Shown piece after piece: positions 35,621-48,430 of a stretch of 64,000 nt of DNA (positions within the stretch are counted from its first letter, which is position 1; the number at the start of each line of letters is the position of its first letter). The notes below the pieces were generated by a model. It saw only the letters and a program-made list of their open reading frames with translations, did no database searches and was not told the origin of the DNA. Source of the stretch: Sipunculus nudus (taxonomy: Eukaryota; Annelida; Sipuncula; Golfingiida; Sipunculidae); NCBI GenBank assembly GCA_026874595.1, contig CM049309.1, forward strand, positions 28,711,033 to 28,775,032. Direction: 5' to 3'. The position numbers and the translations under genes were made by a program.

Positions 35621-37445
35621 AAATCTGGTCATAGTGGTTTATGCAGAAATCAATTGTTCTGATCTCAAATCTGAAATAGTGGTCATAGAACATTGGTTGG
35701 TTCTTGTATGATTTTATTCAATTTACAATCAATATGCAGGAAAACCTGGCATTTTATTTTACTTCAATACACCAACAATAAACAATCTAAGGACAAGTGA
35801 ACAGGCTACCATACATATCTTAGGGAAAGGAAAACAGCAAAGGTTGTTTACATTGAGGACACATGGCAACCAGGTGGTTGGCGCTGGTCTGTGAAGCTTA
35901 CGAAGCAGCAATCAAAGGAAGACGAAAACAACACAATAGAAGTCTTCTTCATGGGCCATCGCACACCCATAGAACACGGCTCCAACTGTCAAGTGTAATG
36001 CCCCTGCCGACATTTACTATCACATACTGCCGCCACTTATGGTCACGGCAATAGGATGTACTTTTTTATTTGAAGAAAAAACGATCCCAGATTTGACGAA
36101 ACTTACAATATAAACACATAATGTGACCGAGAGTGTTAGACGCTATCGAATGCTGAAAACTAAAGGTCTTCAGCATTAAAATAACAGAATTAAAGGCGTA
36201 TCTTTGAATGGTCCCATGTTCTCGTTTGACAAGAAATGATGCGAGATATGACGAGATATTCAATTTTGTCACTTCAAACTAGTCAAGTGAATCTTGAACA
36301 ATAGAAAAATAAAATCTCTGGCATTCAAATGACAGAGATAAAGACATTTGTTCGAATTCTCGAATATTCTCGTTTGGCGGGAGATGGTACGAGATGTGGC
36401 GAGATATAAGTTATTATCTTGTTAAGCTCCCAAAACGCAACAAAATGCTGAAAACTGCTCCTCTTTAGCCGAAAAGGTGACCAAGTTATATGCATTTCTG
36501 TGAAATCTCGTAATTTCTCGTTTGACGGAAAACAGAGCGAGATTCTACGAGACTTGCAATTAACTGCATTAGTGGCAAGGGAATGCTACCTCATGCAGAA
36601 AACTAGACACTTGTAGTATAAATATTAACAGAGATAGAAGCAAAAAACTTATTATTTTCAGATTGCCAAGTTTTACCCCAAAATTTGGTTACCATGGTAA
36701 CAGCAGCGCAAAGCTACATGTACGCAGGAATAAGCCGACGATCCTAGTTTCAGATAAGACAGTAAACATTGTGCCACGTTTAATATTTTTTTTGGTATTG
36801 CAGAAAAATGCTAAGTTGCAGTGTTTCCAGTACCACGCCCCCTGGTGGCTATTTCCGAAAAATGAAAAAACAAGTTCGAGATAATACAGAACAACAGAAA
36901 ATATGTCACTTTCAGAACCTTAGCTGTAAAACTGCCACCTGTAAATCGTATTTAATGAAATCTTGAAAAGTCTCATTTGACGACAAATGGCACGAGATTT
37001 TGCGAGACTTCCGTTAATTTTCCATAGAGCATATTAAATGCTACACAATGCAAAAAACTAGACCTCCCTAACTTAAAAAATGAGAAATTTGGAGTGAAAT
37101 TTTCGAATTTTCTGATTTTCCCCCCAAAATACGTTACCATGGTAACAATTGACCAGAAAAATTTGCCAGCACTTGGAAAGCTAACATAGTGAGGAATAAA
37201 ATGAGCTACAGATTATGCGGCTACGATTATTATTGACGAAGATATGAAGAAAATAAAGATTTTAGGTTTTTTGGTGACCCTGACCTTGACCTTTGACCGA
37301 TCATCACCAAAAACAATAGGCTCCGAGGAGAACAGATCTTACAGTTTATGTATAAGTTTCAGAGCGATTGCTTAAAAACTGTGGCCTCTAGCGCGTGTAC
37401 ATACAGACAAACAGACAGACAAACAAACAAACAAACAAACAAACA
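35621..37445 (+). repeat. D 3' region, copy 2
   Basis: Paralogous to 29,041-30,836. It has X-box-like palindromes at 36,688-36,701 and 37,133-37,146, a CTCF-like motif at 36,835-36,848, a TGACCTTTGACC block near 37,283 and an AAAC-repeat microsatellite (37,405-37,443). Confidence 0.6.
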
Positions 37446-37606
37446 TACGCGGGTGATCAACATGCTTGCGAAAATCGAAGATTTCCGGCAAGCAACAAAC
37501 AGACATCCGCAACTGACCAACATACTTGCGAAAATCGAAGATTTCCGGCAAGTAACAAACGGAACTGATCAACATACTTGTCGAAATCTCTGATTCCGGC
37601 AAGCAA

Positions 37607-38837
37607 TAAACTATAACGCGACAGAAATGGCAAACCGGCCGGCAAAGAGTGCCTGTGGTCACTTATTTTATACGGCGAACGCTATAATTTTTGCAGTCAC
37701 GGGAAAGCGTGTCTGTCTTTCATACTAAAACGCGTGCATGCATGCGTGATGGCATATGTATTTGTGCATGCGGGTTTTAATTTTTACAAAGTTGCTAAAA
37801 TTTGTGGGGACCGTGTATGATTAAACAAAAGAGGTCATGGGCAGAAAGGCCATGAAACGCCCATTCATATGGTGTACAGTTTATGTACCTAACATGTGTA
37901 GTTTTGGAGATATGGTTAAACAATGATAGTAGGTACGGGGTTGCAGTGCAGCGCCCCCTAGCGGAAATTTTCCAAAAACTGAACAATTGCTTTCGAGATA
38001 TTAGTGTATGACGTAACATGTATCAGTTTCAAAAGGATGCCTGCATATCTGTGGCCTATAGGGCATGTCACCGTGAAATCGCGAAATCTCATTCGACGAG
38101 AAACGGTGCGAGATTTTGCAAGATTTTTGGTTGGATCACCGAGAACTCACCAAGCGCTACAAGATGCAAAAATTTTGACCTCTCTAGCATAAAAACTGAC
38201 AGAGTTAGAAGCTGAAAAGTGCATATTTTCAAAATTGAAAGGTTTTACCCCAAAAATAGAGAAATCTGGCAATAGCGCACTTTGGCACCTATGCGCAAAA
38301 ACAAGCCCATGGACCCTAGTTTAAGGTGCTGTGATGGAAATGGCCCAATGTTTAATAGTTCTGGAGGTATAGCACCAAATTTTTTAAGGAAGGTATAGCA
38401 CCTATTTTTGACGAAGGTATGAAGAAAAAACCGTTTTTGAGCTTTTTGGTGACCCTGACCTTGACCCTTGACCGATCATGACCAAAAACAATAGGCTCCG
38501 AGAAGAACCGATTATACACTCTATCTATAAGTTTCAGGACGATTGGTGCAAAATTGTGGCCTGTAGAGCGGGGACATACAGACAAACAAACAAACGGAAC
38601 TGATCAACATACTTGTCGAAATCTCTGATTCCGGCAAGCAACAAACATACGCGGGTGATCAACATGCTTGCGAAAATCGAAGATTTCCGGCAAGCAACAA
38701 ACAGACAAACAGACATCCGCGACTGACCAACCTGCTTGCAGAAATCGAAGATTTCCGGCAAGCAACAAACAGACAAACAGACATCCGCGACTGACCAACC
38801 TGCTTGCAGAAATCGAAGATTTCCGGCAAGCAATAAA
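37607..38837 (+). repeat. F/D chimeric repeat with four tandem 3' hairpins
   Basis: An unassigned stretch (37,607-37,850) leads into F-type sequence with a CTCF-like motif at 37,951-37,964. D-type sequence with TGACCTTGACCCTTGACC near 38,456 follows. From 38,577 to 38,836 the D terminal hairpin is repeated four times, about 63 bp apart, with CAAACAGACATCCGC spacers. Confidence 0.6.
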
Positions 38838-40102
38838 GTTGTGACTGTGCCTCCAACATGTACGATAATAGATGGGGCCCGGAGAGGCCGTCACGGACCG
38901 CTGCACACGCCGGCCGCCCACCGTAAGGACCCTGCCGCCACTTGCGGCGACGGCACGTGTCTTCGTGGTTTGGCGTAAAACGGCGCGAGATTTGACGAGA
39001 TTAACAATGTAACCCCTGAATGTGACCGCGAGTGTCAGCCGCTATGCAGCGCTGCATACCATGTGTCTGTAGCGTCAAAAATGACAGAATTATAGGCATT
39101 TCTTTGAATGGTCACGTGTTCTCGTTTCACGAGAAACGGTGCGGGATATGACGAGACTTGCGATTGAACGGCTTAGAACTAGAGGGATGCTGTCTAACGC
39201 CAAAAACCAGACCTTTCTATCGCAAATATCAACAGAGATAGAAGCTGGAAAACTCCGCATTTTCAGATTGTCAAGTTTTACCCCAAAATTCGGTAACCAT
39301 GGTAACGGCAGCACAAAGCTACATGTGCGAAGGGATAAGCCAATGTTCCTAGTGTCAGATACGACCCAAAAAATGGTGTCACGTTTAATAATTTTGGAGA
39401 TATTGCAGAAAAATGAAATGTTACAGTGTTTCATGTACCACGCCCCCTGGTGGCTATTTCCAAAAAATGAAAAATTGGTTTCGAGATATTTCTAAATAAC
39501 ACAAAATATGTCATTTTCAAAGTCATAGTTTAAAAAATGCGACCTGTAAGCCATGTTTAATGAAATCTCGAAAATTCTCGTTTGACGAGAAATGGTGCGA
39601 GATTTTACGAGACTTTCACTTGTATGATAAAAAGCTTATTTAGTACTATCTGATGCAAAAAACTAGAACTCTCTAGCTTTAAAAATGACAAAGTTAGAAA
39701 AATTAGGCCTTTTATTTTCGAAAATCATGAGTTTTCCCCAAAAATGTGTAACCATAGAAACAGCAGATTTCAGCAACATATATATCAGAAGAAAGGCCTT
39801 GGAATGCCGATTAAAATGAGCCATATTTGAAGTGGCTATGACAAATAGTAATGGAGATATGAAGAAAAGAGCACTTAAGGAACTTTTGATGACCTTGACC
39901 TTGACCTTTGACCTATATTGCCCAAAAACAATAGGCCTCCAGGACTTTTCCTTGTCTACCATCTGTGTAAGTTTAAAAGCAATTGCTGCAAAATTGTGGC
40001 CTGTAGAGAGTACACAGACAGACAGACAGACGAACAGACAAACAGACATCCGCGACTGACCAACGTGCTTGCAGAAATCGAAGATTTCCGGCAAGCAATA
40101 AA
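38838..40102 (+). repeat. D tandem unit 1 (1,265 bp)
   Basis: It starts GTTGTGACTGTGCCTCCAAC right after a terminal hairpin and AATAAA. A GC-rich block of about 110 bp (GGCCGTCACGGACCGCTGC...) is followed by paired TCTCG/CGAGA motifs, GGTAACCATGGTAACG, a CTCF-like motif at 39,440-39,453, the DR1 at 39,902-39,914, a CAGA microsatellite and the terminal hairpin. Confidence 0.8.
39902..39914 (-). promoter_or_regulatory. DR1 nuclear-receptor-like site
   Basis: TGACCTTTGACCT, preceded by TGACCT on the same side: three half-sites in a row. Equivalent sites are at 41,167, 42,428, 43,811, 53,028 and 54,046. Confidence 0.45.
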
Positions 40103-41363
40103 GTTGTGACTGTGCCTCCAACATGTACGATAATAGATGGGGCCCGGAGAGGCCGTCACGGACCGCTGCACACGCCGGCCGCCCACCGTAAGGACCCTGC
40201 CGCCACTTGCGGCGACGGCACGTGACTTCGCGGTTTGGTGAAACACGGCGCGAGATTTGACGAGACTTACAATGCGACCCCTGAATGTGACTGCGAGTGT
40301 CAGCCGCTATCCGGCGCTGCAAGCCATGTGTCTGTAGCGTAAAAAATGACAGAATTATAGGCATTTCTTTGAATGGTCACGTGTTCTCGTTTCACGAGAA
40401 ACGGCGCGAGATATGACGAGACTTGCAATTGAACGGCTTAGAACTAGAGGGATGCTGTCTAACGCCAAAAACCCGACCTTTCTATCGCAAATATCAACAG
40501 AGATAGAAGCTGGAAAACTCCGAATTTTCAGATTGTCAAGTTTTACCCCAAAATTTGGTAACCATGGTAACGGCAGCACAAAGCAACATGTGCGAAGGGA
40601 TAAGCCAATGTTCCTAGTTTCAGATACGACCAAAAAAATGGTGTCACGTTTAATATTTTTTGAGATATTGCAGAAAAATGATATGTTACAGTGTTTCAGG
40701 TACCACGCCCCCTGGTGGCTATTTCCAAAAAATGAAAAATTGGTTTCGAGATATTTCTAGATAACACAAAATATGTCATTTTCAAAGTCATAGTTTAAAA
40801 AATGTGACCTGTAAGCCATGTTAAATGAAATCTCGAAAATTCTCGTTTGACGAGAAATGGTGCGAGATTTTACGAGACTTTCACTTGTATAATAAAAAGC
40901 TTATTTAGTACTATCTGATGCAAAAAACTAGAACTCTCTAGCTTTAAAAATTACAAAGTTAAAAAAATTAGGCCTTTTATTTTCGAAAATCATGAGTTTT
41001 CCCCCAAAATGTGTAACCATAGAAACAGCAGATTTCAGCAACATATATATCAGAAGAAAGGCCTTGGAATGCCGATTAAAATGAGCCATGTTTGAAGTGG
41101 CTATGACAAATAGTAATGGAGATATGAAGAAAAGAGCACTTTAGGAACTTTTGATGACCTTGACCTTGACCTTTGACCTATATTGCCCAAAAACAATAGG
41201 CTTCTTGCATTTTTGATTTTACACAAACTGTGAAAGTTTGAAAGCGATGGGATCAAAATTGCGACCTGTAGAGACTGGACAGACAAACAAACAAACAGAC
41301 AAACAGACATCCGCGACTGACCAACCAGCTTGCGAAAATCGAAGATTTCCGGCAAGCAATAAA
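40103..41363 (+). repeat. D tandem unit 2 (1,261 bp)
   Basis: Same order as unit 1. CTCF-like motif at 40,705-40,718, DR1 at 41,167-41,179. The terminal hairpin ends at about 41,358. Frames of 90-120 codons are open on both strands over the same DNA, so coding is not credible. Confidence 0.8.
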
Positions 41364-42746
41364 GTTGTGACTGTGCCTCCAACATGTATGATCATAGATG
41401 GGGCCCGGAGAGGCCGTCACGCACCGCTGCACACGCCGGCCGCCCACCGTAAGGACCCTGCCGCCACTTGCGGCGACGGCACGTGTCTTCGTGGTTTGGC
41501 GAAAAACGGCGCGAGATTTGACGAGACTAACAATGTGACCCCTGAATGTGACTGCGAGTGTCAGCCGCTATCCAGCGCTGCAAACCATGTGTCTGTAGCG
41601 TGAAAAATGACAGAATTATAGGCATTTCTTTGAATGGTCACGTGTTCTCGTTTCACGAGAAACGGTGCGAGATATGACGAGACTTGCGATTGAATGACTA
41701 AGAACTAGACGGATGCTGTCTAACGCCAAACACCAGACCTTTCTATCGCAAATATCAACAGAGATAGAAGCTGGAAAACTCCGAATTTTCAGATTGTCAA
41801 GTTTTACCCCAAAATTTGGTAACCATGGTAACGGCAGCACAAAGCAACGTGTGCGAAGGGATAAGCCAACGTTCCTAGTTTCAGATACGACCAAAAAAAT
41901 GGTGTCACGTTTAATATTTTTTGAGATATTGCAGAAAAATGATATGTTACAGTGTTTCATGTACCACGCCCCCTGGTGGCTATTTCCAAAAAATGAAAAA
42001 TTGGTTTCGAGATATTTCTAAATAACACAAAATATGTCATTTTCAAAGTCAAAGTTTAAAAAATGCGACCTGTAAGCCATATTTAATGAAATCTCGAAAA
42101 TTCTCGTTTGACGAGATATTATACGAGATATCGCGAGACTTTTAATAAAATCCTGCAGTACTTGTTAAATGCTACCTGATGCAAAAAACTAGAACTCTCT
42201 AGCTTTAAAAATGACAAAGTTAGAAAAAATTGTCCTTTGATTTTCGATTTACATCACTTTTACCCAAAAATACGTAACCATGGTGACAACCAATTTGAAT
42301 CAGCTACACACCAGACGAAAGGCCTTGGAATGACGATTAAAATGAGCCATGTTTGAAGTGGCTATGACAAATAGTAATTGAGATATGAAGAAAAGAGCAC
42401 TTTAGGAACTTTTGATGACCTTGACCTTGACCTTTGACCTATATTGCCCAAAAACAATAGGCTTCTTGCATTTTTGATTTTACACAAACTGTGAAAGTTT
42501 GAAAGCGATGGGATCAAAATTGTGACCTGTAGAGACTGGACAGACAAACAAACAAACAAACAAACAGACAAACAGACATCCGCAACTGACCAACATACTT
42601 GCGAAAATCGAAGATTTCCGGCAAGTAACAAACATACGCGGGTGATGAACATACTTGCCGAATCTTTGATTCCGGCAAGTAACAAACAGACATCCGCGAC
42701 TGACCAACCAGCTTGCGAAAATCGAAGATTTCCGGCAAGCAATAAA
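41364..42746 (+). repeat. D tandem unit 3 (1,383 bp)
   Basis: Longer because its end has three tandem terminal hairpins (42,590-42,741). CTCF-like motif at 41,966-41,979, DR1 at 42,428-42,440. Part of the middle (about 42,115-42,300) resembles the D-type stretches near 18,570 and 13,090 more than its neighbours, which suggests gene conversion or a mosaic. Confidence 0.75.
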
Positions 42747-43943
42747 GTTGTGACTGTGCCTCCAACATGTATGATCATAGATGGGGCCCGGAGAGGCCGT
42801 CACGGACCGCTGCACACGCCCGCCGCCCACCGTAAGGACCCTCAAGCCACTTGCGGCGACGGCACGTGTCTTCGTGGTATGGCGAAAAACGCCGCGAGAT
42901 TTGACGAGACTAACAATGTGACCCCTGAATGTGACTGCGAGTGTCAGCCGCTATCCAGCGCTGCAAACCATTTGTCTGTAGCGTGAAAAATGACAGAATT
43001 ATAGGCATTTCTTTGAATGGTCACGTGTTCTCGTTTCACGAGAAACGGTGCGAGATATGACGAGACTTGCGATTGAACGGCTTAGAACTGGAGGGATGCT
43101 GTCTAACGCCAAAAACCAGACCTTTCTATCGCAAATATCAACAGAGATAGAAGCAGGAAAACTCCGAATTTTCAGATTGTCAAGTTTTACCCCAAAATTT
43201 GGTAACCATGGTAACGGCAGCACAAAGCAACATGTGCGAAGGGATAAGCCAATGTTCCTAGTTTCAGATACGACCAAAAAAATGGTGTCACGTTTAATAT
43301 TTTTTGAGATATTGCAGAAAAATGATATGTTACAGTGTTTCATGTACCACGCCCCCTGGTGGCTATTTCCAAAAAATGAAAAATTGGTTTCGAGATATTT
43401 CTAAATAACACAAAATATGTCATTTTCAAAGTCATAGTTTAAAAAATGCGACCTGTAAGTCATATTTAATGAAATCTCGAAAATTCTCGTTTGACGAGAA
43501 ATGGTGCGAGATTTTACGAGACTTTTACTTGTATGATAAAAAGCTTATTTAGAACTATCTGATGCAAAAAACTAGAACTCTCTAGCTTTAAAGATGACAA
43601 AGTTAGAAAAAATAGTCCATTGATTTTCGAAAATCATGAGTTTTCCCCAAAAATGAGTAACCATAGAAACAGCAGATTTCAGCAACATATATATCAGAAG
43701 AAAGGCCTTGGAATGCCGATTAAAATGAGCCATGTTTGAAGTGGCTATGACAAATAGTAATGGAGATATGAAGAAAAGAGCACTTTAGGAACTTTTGATG
43801 ACCTTGACCTTGACCTATGACCTATATTGCCCAAAAACAATAGGCTTCTTGCATTTTTGATTTTACACAAACTGTGAAAGTTTGAAAGCGATGGGATCAA
43901 AATTGCGACCTGTAGAGACTGGACAGACAAACAAACAAACAGA
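42747..43943 (+). repeat. D tandem unit 4 (1,197 bp, 3' cut)
   Basis: Same order, with CTCF-like motif at 43,349-43,362 and a DR1 variant (TGACCTATGACCT) at 43,811-43,823. The microsatellite runs directly into a new D 5' end at 43,944, so the terminal hairpin is missing, as at 30,840. Confidence 0.8.
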
Positions 43944-44928
43944 CTAGACGACCAGAGGTCGAACGCTTGCCGGAAGGGGAAATAAGAAAGTCAAACTAGG
44001 ATACAACATACAGCAGACAGTCAGGTTACGTTTGGAACTGGCAAAATGAATTACCCCAATTATGGCGGAAACAGAAGCACAATTTTGTGTGGTTATGCTG
44101 ATTTTCAAAAGTCGCAGATGAGTAGACAGACAAACAGACAGACATACGGGAAAAAACGCCATGTGAAGGCCATGTACTCCTGTCATGGAGAATAGAAAAC
44201 CGTCTATTAGAATAAAACTCCATATTTTGAATTTTAAGAAAAAGAAGAATATAATTGAACGTATATTAGGTCCCCATGGTAATGGAAGAATATGACAGAG
44301 TCCCCAGGAGGATAAACGCATTAAATCTAGTTTCAGATTCTGCAATCAATGTTGTGACAGTGTGTATAGTTTTGGAGATATGGCACAATAATGATTGCTG
44401 CAGCACCATCTGGCGGCTATTTTCTAAAAGAAAAAAATTAGTTTCGAAATATTATATTTTTTATTATAAATATTTGATGTATAATTAAAATAAAATCCCC
44501 TGCCCCCCCCCCCCCCCCAATTGCTAAACCAGGGATCCGCCCATATTTTGACACACCCAACTTCAAAATCGGGGATCTGTCCCTGGTTTGAAAGATTTGC
44601 CAGTGGTTCCTGGCAACACAAGTGGCACCACAAGGGGGCACAATGAAAATAACAGGTGTGTTCAATTCAAATTTAGCGGCTTTTGTCCTCTTTTCAATGC
44701 TGCTTTGTGAAATTCATGGACGACCGCGCACGCCAACTTGCAACTGTAATGGCCTTGCCGGCACTTACCTTTCAACCCTGAAGCCACTTGTGCTCACGGC
44801 AATTGGGTGTATCTTCATCATTTGATAAAAAACGAGGCGAGATTTAAAGAGAATTCCAATATAATCACATAATTTAGCTGAGAGTGTCAGACGCTGTCAT
44901 ATGCTAAAAACTATATGTCTGTAGTGTA
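43944..44928 (+). mobile_element. Diverged D element 5' part
   Basis: It starts CTAGACGACCAGAGGTCGAACG. The order of the D1/D2 5' region follows: GGAAATAAGA, ATGGCGGAAACAGAAGCAC, GCTGATTTTCAAAAGTC and a CAGA microsatellite. Homology is then lost. A C17 run is near 44,502, and a GCCACTTGTGCTCACGGC block of D type is near 44,783. No gene. Confidence 0.5.
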
Positions 44929-47543
44929 AACAAGGGACCTATGGGTCACGACGCTCAGCTGTTATATATGATAAAAAAAATATTATTTAGAAATGAGGCA
45001 CATGCTGGTTTTGTGTGGTAATAAATATAAGCTGTATTATGAGTTGTTGTTGTTTAGCTTATGTATGATTTTGATAGTACCTTTGGAGACAGGGAAGAAG
45101 ATTGATTTCATTTATTTTATTAACAAATGGAGTACTACTGTCACACAGATTTTGACTTGGCCATATAACTTATAAGCAGAACATATAATATAAGAGTTTA
45201 ACTATTTATCAAAAATATTACAAATATTGTCCCAAATATAATTTTTATTAAAAATAATAAGAGAATCATATGATCTTTTAAAATGAAATATAATTGATAT
45301 GATTATTAAAATAATATTAAAGAATATATTCATGAATGCATTCATGAATACATTTTGAAAGTATTTGCACGAGTATTCATATACTTTCATTTTTACCTGA
45401 ATTCCCATTCTTTATGCAAGAAATTTTATAATGGAGTACATAATCATATTCGTATTTAAATACAACTACAAAGTATTCGCACCATGTCTGGTATTTATTC
45501 AGTTTTCACCAAACAATGATGTTGAGAATCCAGAATATACAAAATTCACACATTTAAATAATGATCATAAGTACCTGGTTTTATGGCTTTTATTTATATT
45601 AAAAAATAACTGTAAAAAATTCATTTTGGACTAATTTCACATCAATGTACACACTAGACACAGTAGGAATCTAGATTAATATTATCAACTGCATCTTTGT
45701 CTATCATTAATTTCCTTCATATAATCCTTAATGATTAGTAATGAATAATATGATTTACTTCTTTATCATTAAAAATGAACTGAAAAATGCCATAGGTGAC
45801 TGCATGGTGTTATTTGGAATATGTGACATTCTACCCATCGATACAAGATTCTTATATCATCAGTAACTGCAAGTTAATTTCCTGTTATTATAAACTAACA
45901 AATTCCTTTTCTATTTTTCTTTAATTTTTTATTAAAAACCAATAAAAATTTATTAATTTATTGTTTACTGTTATGTTGTTGGTTAAAACTACTAGATGAG
46001 TTGGGTTGAACACCTGGATCAACTATGGCTGGCCATCAGCTGCCTGGATTCTCCCCTCAAGCGTGCATAATTTGATGAAAGGTCAACAAGGTCAACATAC
46101 AGGTGACTCAAGAGGGGCTGGAGAGAGCCAAAGTCTGACAGGGTCTCATAAAAAACATTAATAAAAGCTACAATATTTGGCAAATTTCTTTCAGCTTTCT
46201 AAAATAAAAAGCTGAAATCCTTATGTGTGCATGATATGAAAATTATATCAACAGTGCTCACGGGAAACAAACGTGCCATGGTCACAGTTGGGCAAAATTT
46301 AAGGTACTAATTTTATATTTATACTAATAACTTATAAAATTTGAAAAATTCAGAACTAATTTTGGGTATTCAATTGAATCTTGATTAAATAATGTTACAT
46401 CCCTGACAAAAAAGATCTCTAGCTTCAGCAATGCCCTTGTTAAGGGAGTAAATATATTTCTTGATTTTTTACAAAGTGCATTATGTTTGGGCCCATAACT
46501 TAAAAAAAATACACAATACTGACATCATTTCTGGCATGTGCATAGTGAATGTATAGAAAAATATGTATATTATATATGATCAAAGTCAGATCAGTGGTTT
46601 TGATATTAGGCATTCTTAAAGTGTAACATTGGGTTTTTAATGGAAAAATTAAGTTTTTCATTGATATCTCGAAGGAATTAAGTCCTAGTGACCAAATTCT
46701 TGGCATGGTAGGGGATTTTGGAGAAATCTAACTGTATGCCAAATTTAAGGAACTTAGAGCTGAAGCTCGGGAGCTGAGCTCTAGCAAACTGCATAACACT
46801 AGCAATATGTGACATGGTGCTTAAAAACTTGAATAAAATCTACAGTTTTTGATCAACTGGTTTCAAATTTTTGGTGTTAACAGTTGAAATGCTAACAAAA
46901 ACATGCTGTGAAAATTAAATCCACAGCAGTTACAGCAAAAAAACGTGCCATGGTCAAAGTTGGGCAAAATTTAAGGTACCAATTTTTTATTTTTGCTAAT
47001 ATTTTTAAAAATTTAAAAGATTTTGATCTAATTTTGGGTATACAATTTAATTTTGATTAATAAAAGTAATACTACTGGAAAAAAAAGTGCTTAGCTTTAA
47101 CAAGTTTTGTGTTAAGTGATAAAATTTCTTTCCTGATTATTTAAAAAATGCATTATGTTTGGGCCCATAACTTTTTTAAATTAAATAATACAGACCTAAT
47201 TTCTGGCATGTACATAGGAATTATATATAGGATTATTTATAGGAAATATGAGGAAAAACAGATGAGTGGTTTTGATATTAGGCAGTCCTAAAGTGTGAAA
47301 ATAGGTTTTTAATAAAAAAATTGAGGTTTTTCCTTAATTTCTCAAAGGAATGAAGTCGCAAAGACCCAGTTTTTGGCTTGGTAGGAGATCTTGGGGACAT
47401 CTAACATTATGCTGAATTTTGGATTCCTAGGTCTTACGGTTTCAAAACGTGCCACATCTACGGACGGACGGACGGACAGACGGACGGACGACGGACAATG
47501 GACCACGACTATAGCTCAGATGACTTATAGTCAGCTGAGCTAA
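44929..47543 (+). mobile_element. A-family long element, nearly complete copy
   Basis: The 5' end is ACAAGGGACCTATGGGTCACGACGCTCAGCTG. The 3' end is a GACGG microsatellite (about 47,459-47,502), the perfect hairpin 47,513-47,541 and CTAA. Length about 2.6 kb. The part from 45,660 on is paralogous to 2,790-4,651, and 44,990-45,210 is paralogous to 58,230-58,460. It has no 340-bp array, so A copies differ in core content between shared ends. Confidence 0.65.
45327..45350. repeat. 24-bp perfect palindrome
   Basis: Centred on GAATGCATTC with TATTCATGAATA-type arms, in a very AT-rich stretch. Confidence 0.85.
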
Positions 47544-47546
47544 AAA

Positions 47547-48430
47547 TGACAGCATTATAGGCATTTCTTTGAATGGTTCCATGTTCTTGTTTGACGATAA
47601 ATAGTGCGAGATAGGACAAGATATTCACTTGTGTCACTTAAAACTAGTCAAATGATTCTCGAACAATAGAAAAATAAAATATCTAGCATGAAAATGACCG
47701 AGATAAAGACATTTGTTTAAAATCTAAAATATTCTCGTTTGGCGGGAGATGATACGAGATTTGCAGTGTAATCATGTCCAGCTTCTGAAATACTACCAAA
47801 TGCTGAAAACTGCTCCAATTTAGCTTTAACGTGATCAAGTTATAAGCATTTCTGTGAAATCTCGTAATTTCTCGTTTGGCAATAAACCGAGCGAGATTTG
47901 ACGAGACTTGCAATTGAATAGCTTAGAACCAAGAGAAAGCAGCCTTATGAAAAAAAACTAGACCCTTAAAACATAAATATTAACCGAGATAGAAGCCAAA
48001 AACTACATATTTTCAGATCGTCAAGTTTAACCCCAAAATTTGGTAACAATGGTAACGGCACCACAAGGCTATATGTAGGAAGGAATAAGGCAATGATCCT
48101 AGTTTTAGATGCGACCAAAAAAATTTTTATTTGCTTAATAGTTTTTAAGACATTGCGGAAAAATGATAAGTTGTAGTGTTTCCAGTGCCATGCCCCCTGG
48201 TGGCTATTTCCGAAAAATGAAAAAACATGTTCGAGATAATGCAGAACAACAGAAAATATGTCACTTTCAGAACCTCAGCTGTAAAACTGCAACCTCTAAA
48301 TGGTATTTCATGAAATCTCGAAAAGTCTCATGTGACGACAAATGGCACAAGATTTTGCGAGACTTGCATTAATTTAGCACAGAGCGTATAAAATGCTAGA
48401 CAATGCAAAAAACTAGAGCTCTCTAACTCT
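47547..48430 (+). repeat. D core fragment
   Basis: Paralogous to 29,590-30,480 and 36,180-37,075: CATTTCTTTGAATGG, repeated TTCTCGTTTGGCGGGAG motifs, GGTAACAATGGTAACGG (a decayed X-box) and a CTCF-like motif at 48,190-48,203. It begins right after the A-element CTAA. Confidence 0.6.

Larger units (their letters stand above)
30841..37606 (+). mobile_element. Long D-family element, copy 2, with 365-bp satellite
   Basis: It starts with the same CTAGACGACCTGAGGTCG and is collinear with copy 1 over its 5' region (30,841-33,105), satellite (33,106-35,620) and 3' region. Unlike copy 1 it keeps the 3' end, in three tandem versions of the CTTGC..GGCAAGC hairpin (37,464-37,493, about 37,525-37,555, about 37,575-37,604). 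The satellite has about 7 units against 12. Frames across the microsatellite and 5' region are not credible genes. Confidence 0.6.

Noticed and set aside
37443-38836. Possible CRISPR array (repeated 63-bp segments with hairpins)
   Set aside because: The spacers are not unique, the setting is a eukaryotic repeat, no cas gene is present, and the segments are the ends of D elements.
37372-43000. Minus-strand frames rich in VCLFVCLSVCLS, resembling signal or membrane segments
   Set aside because: They are translations of CAGA/CAAA microsatellites read on the opposite strand.
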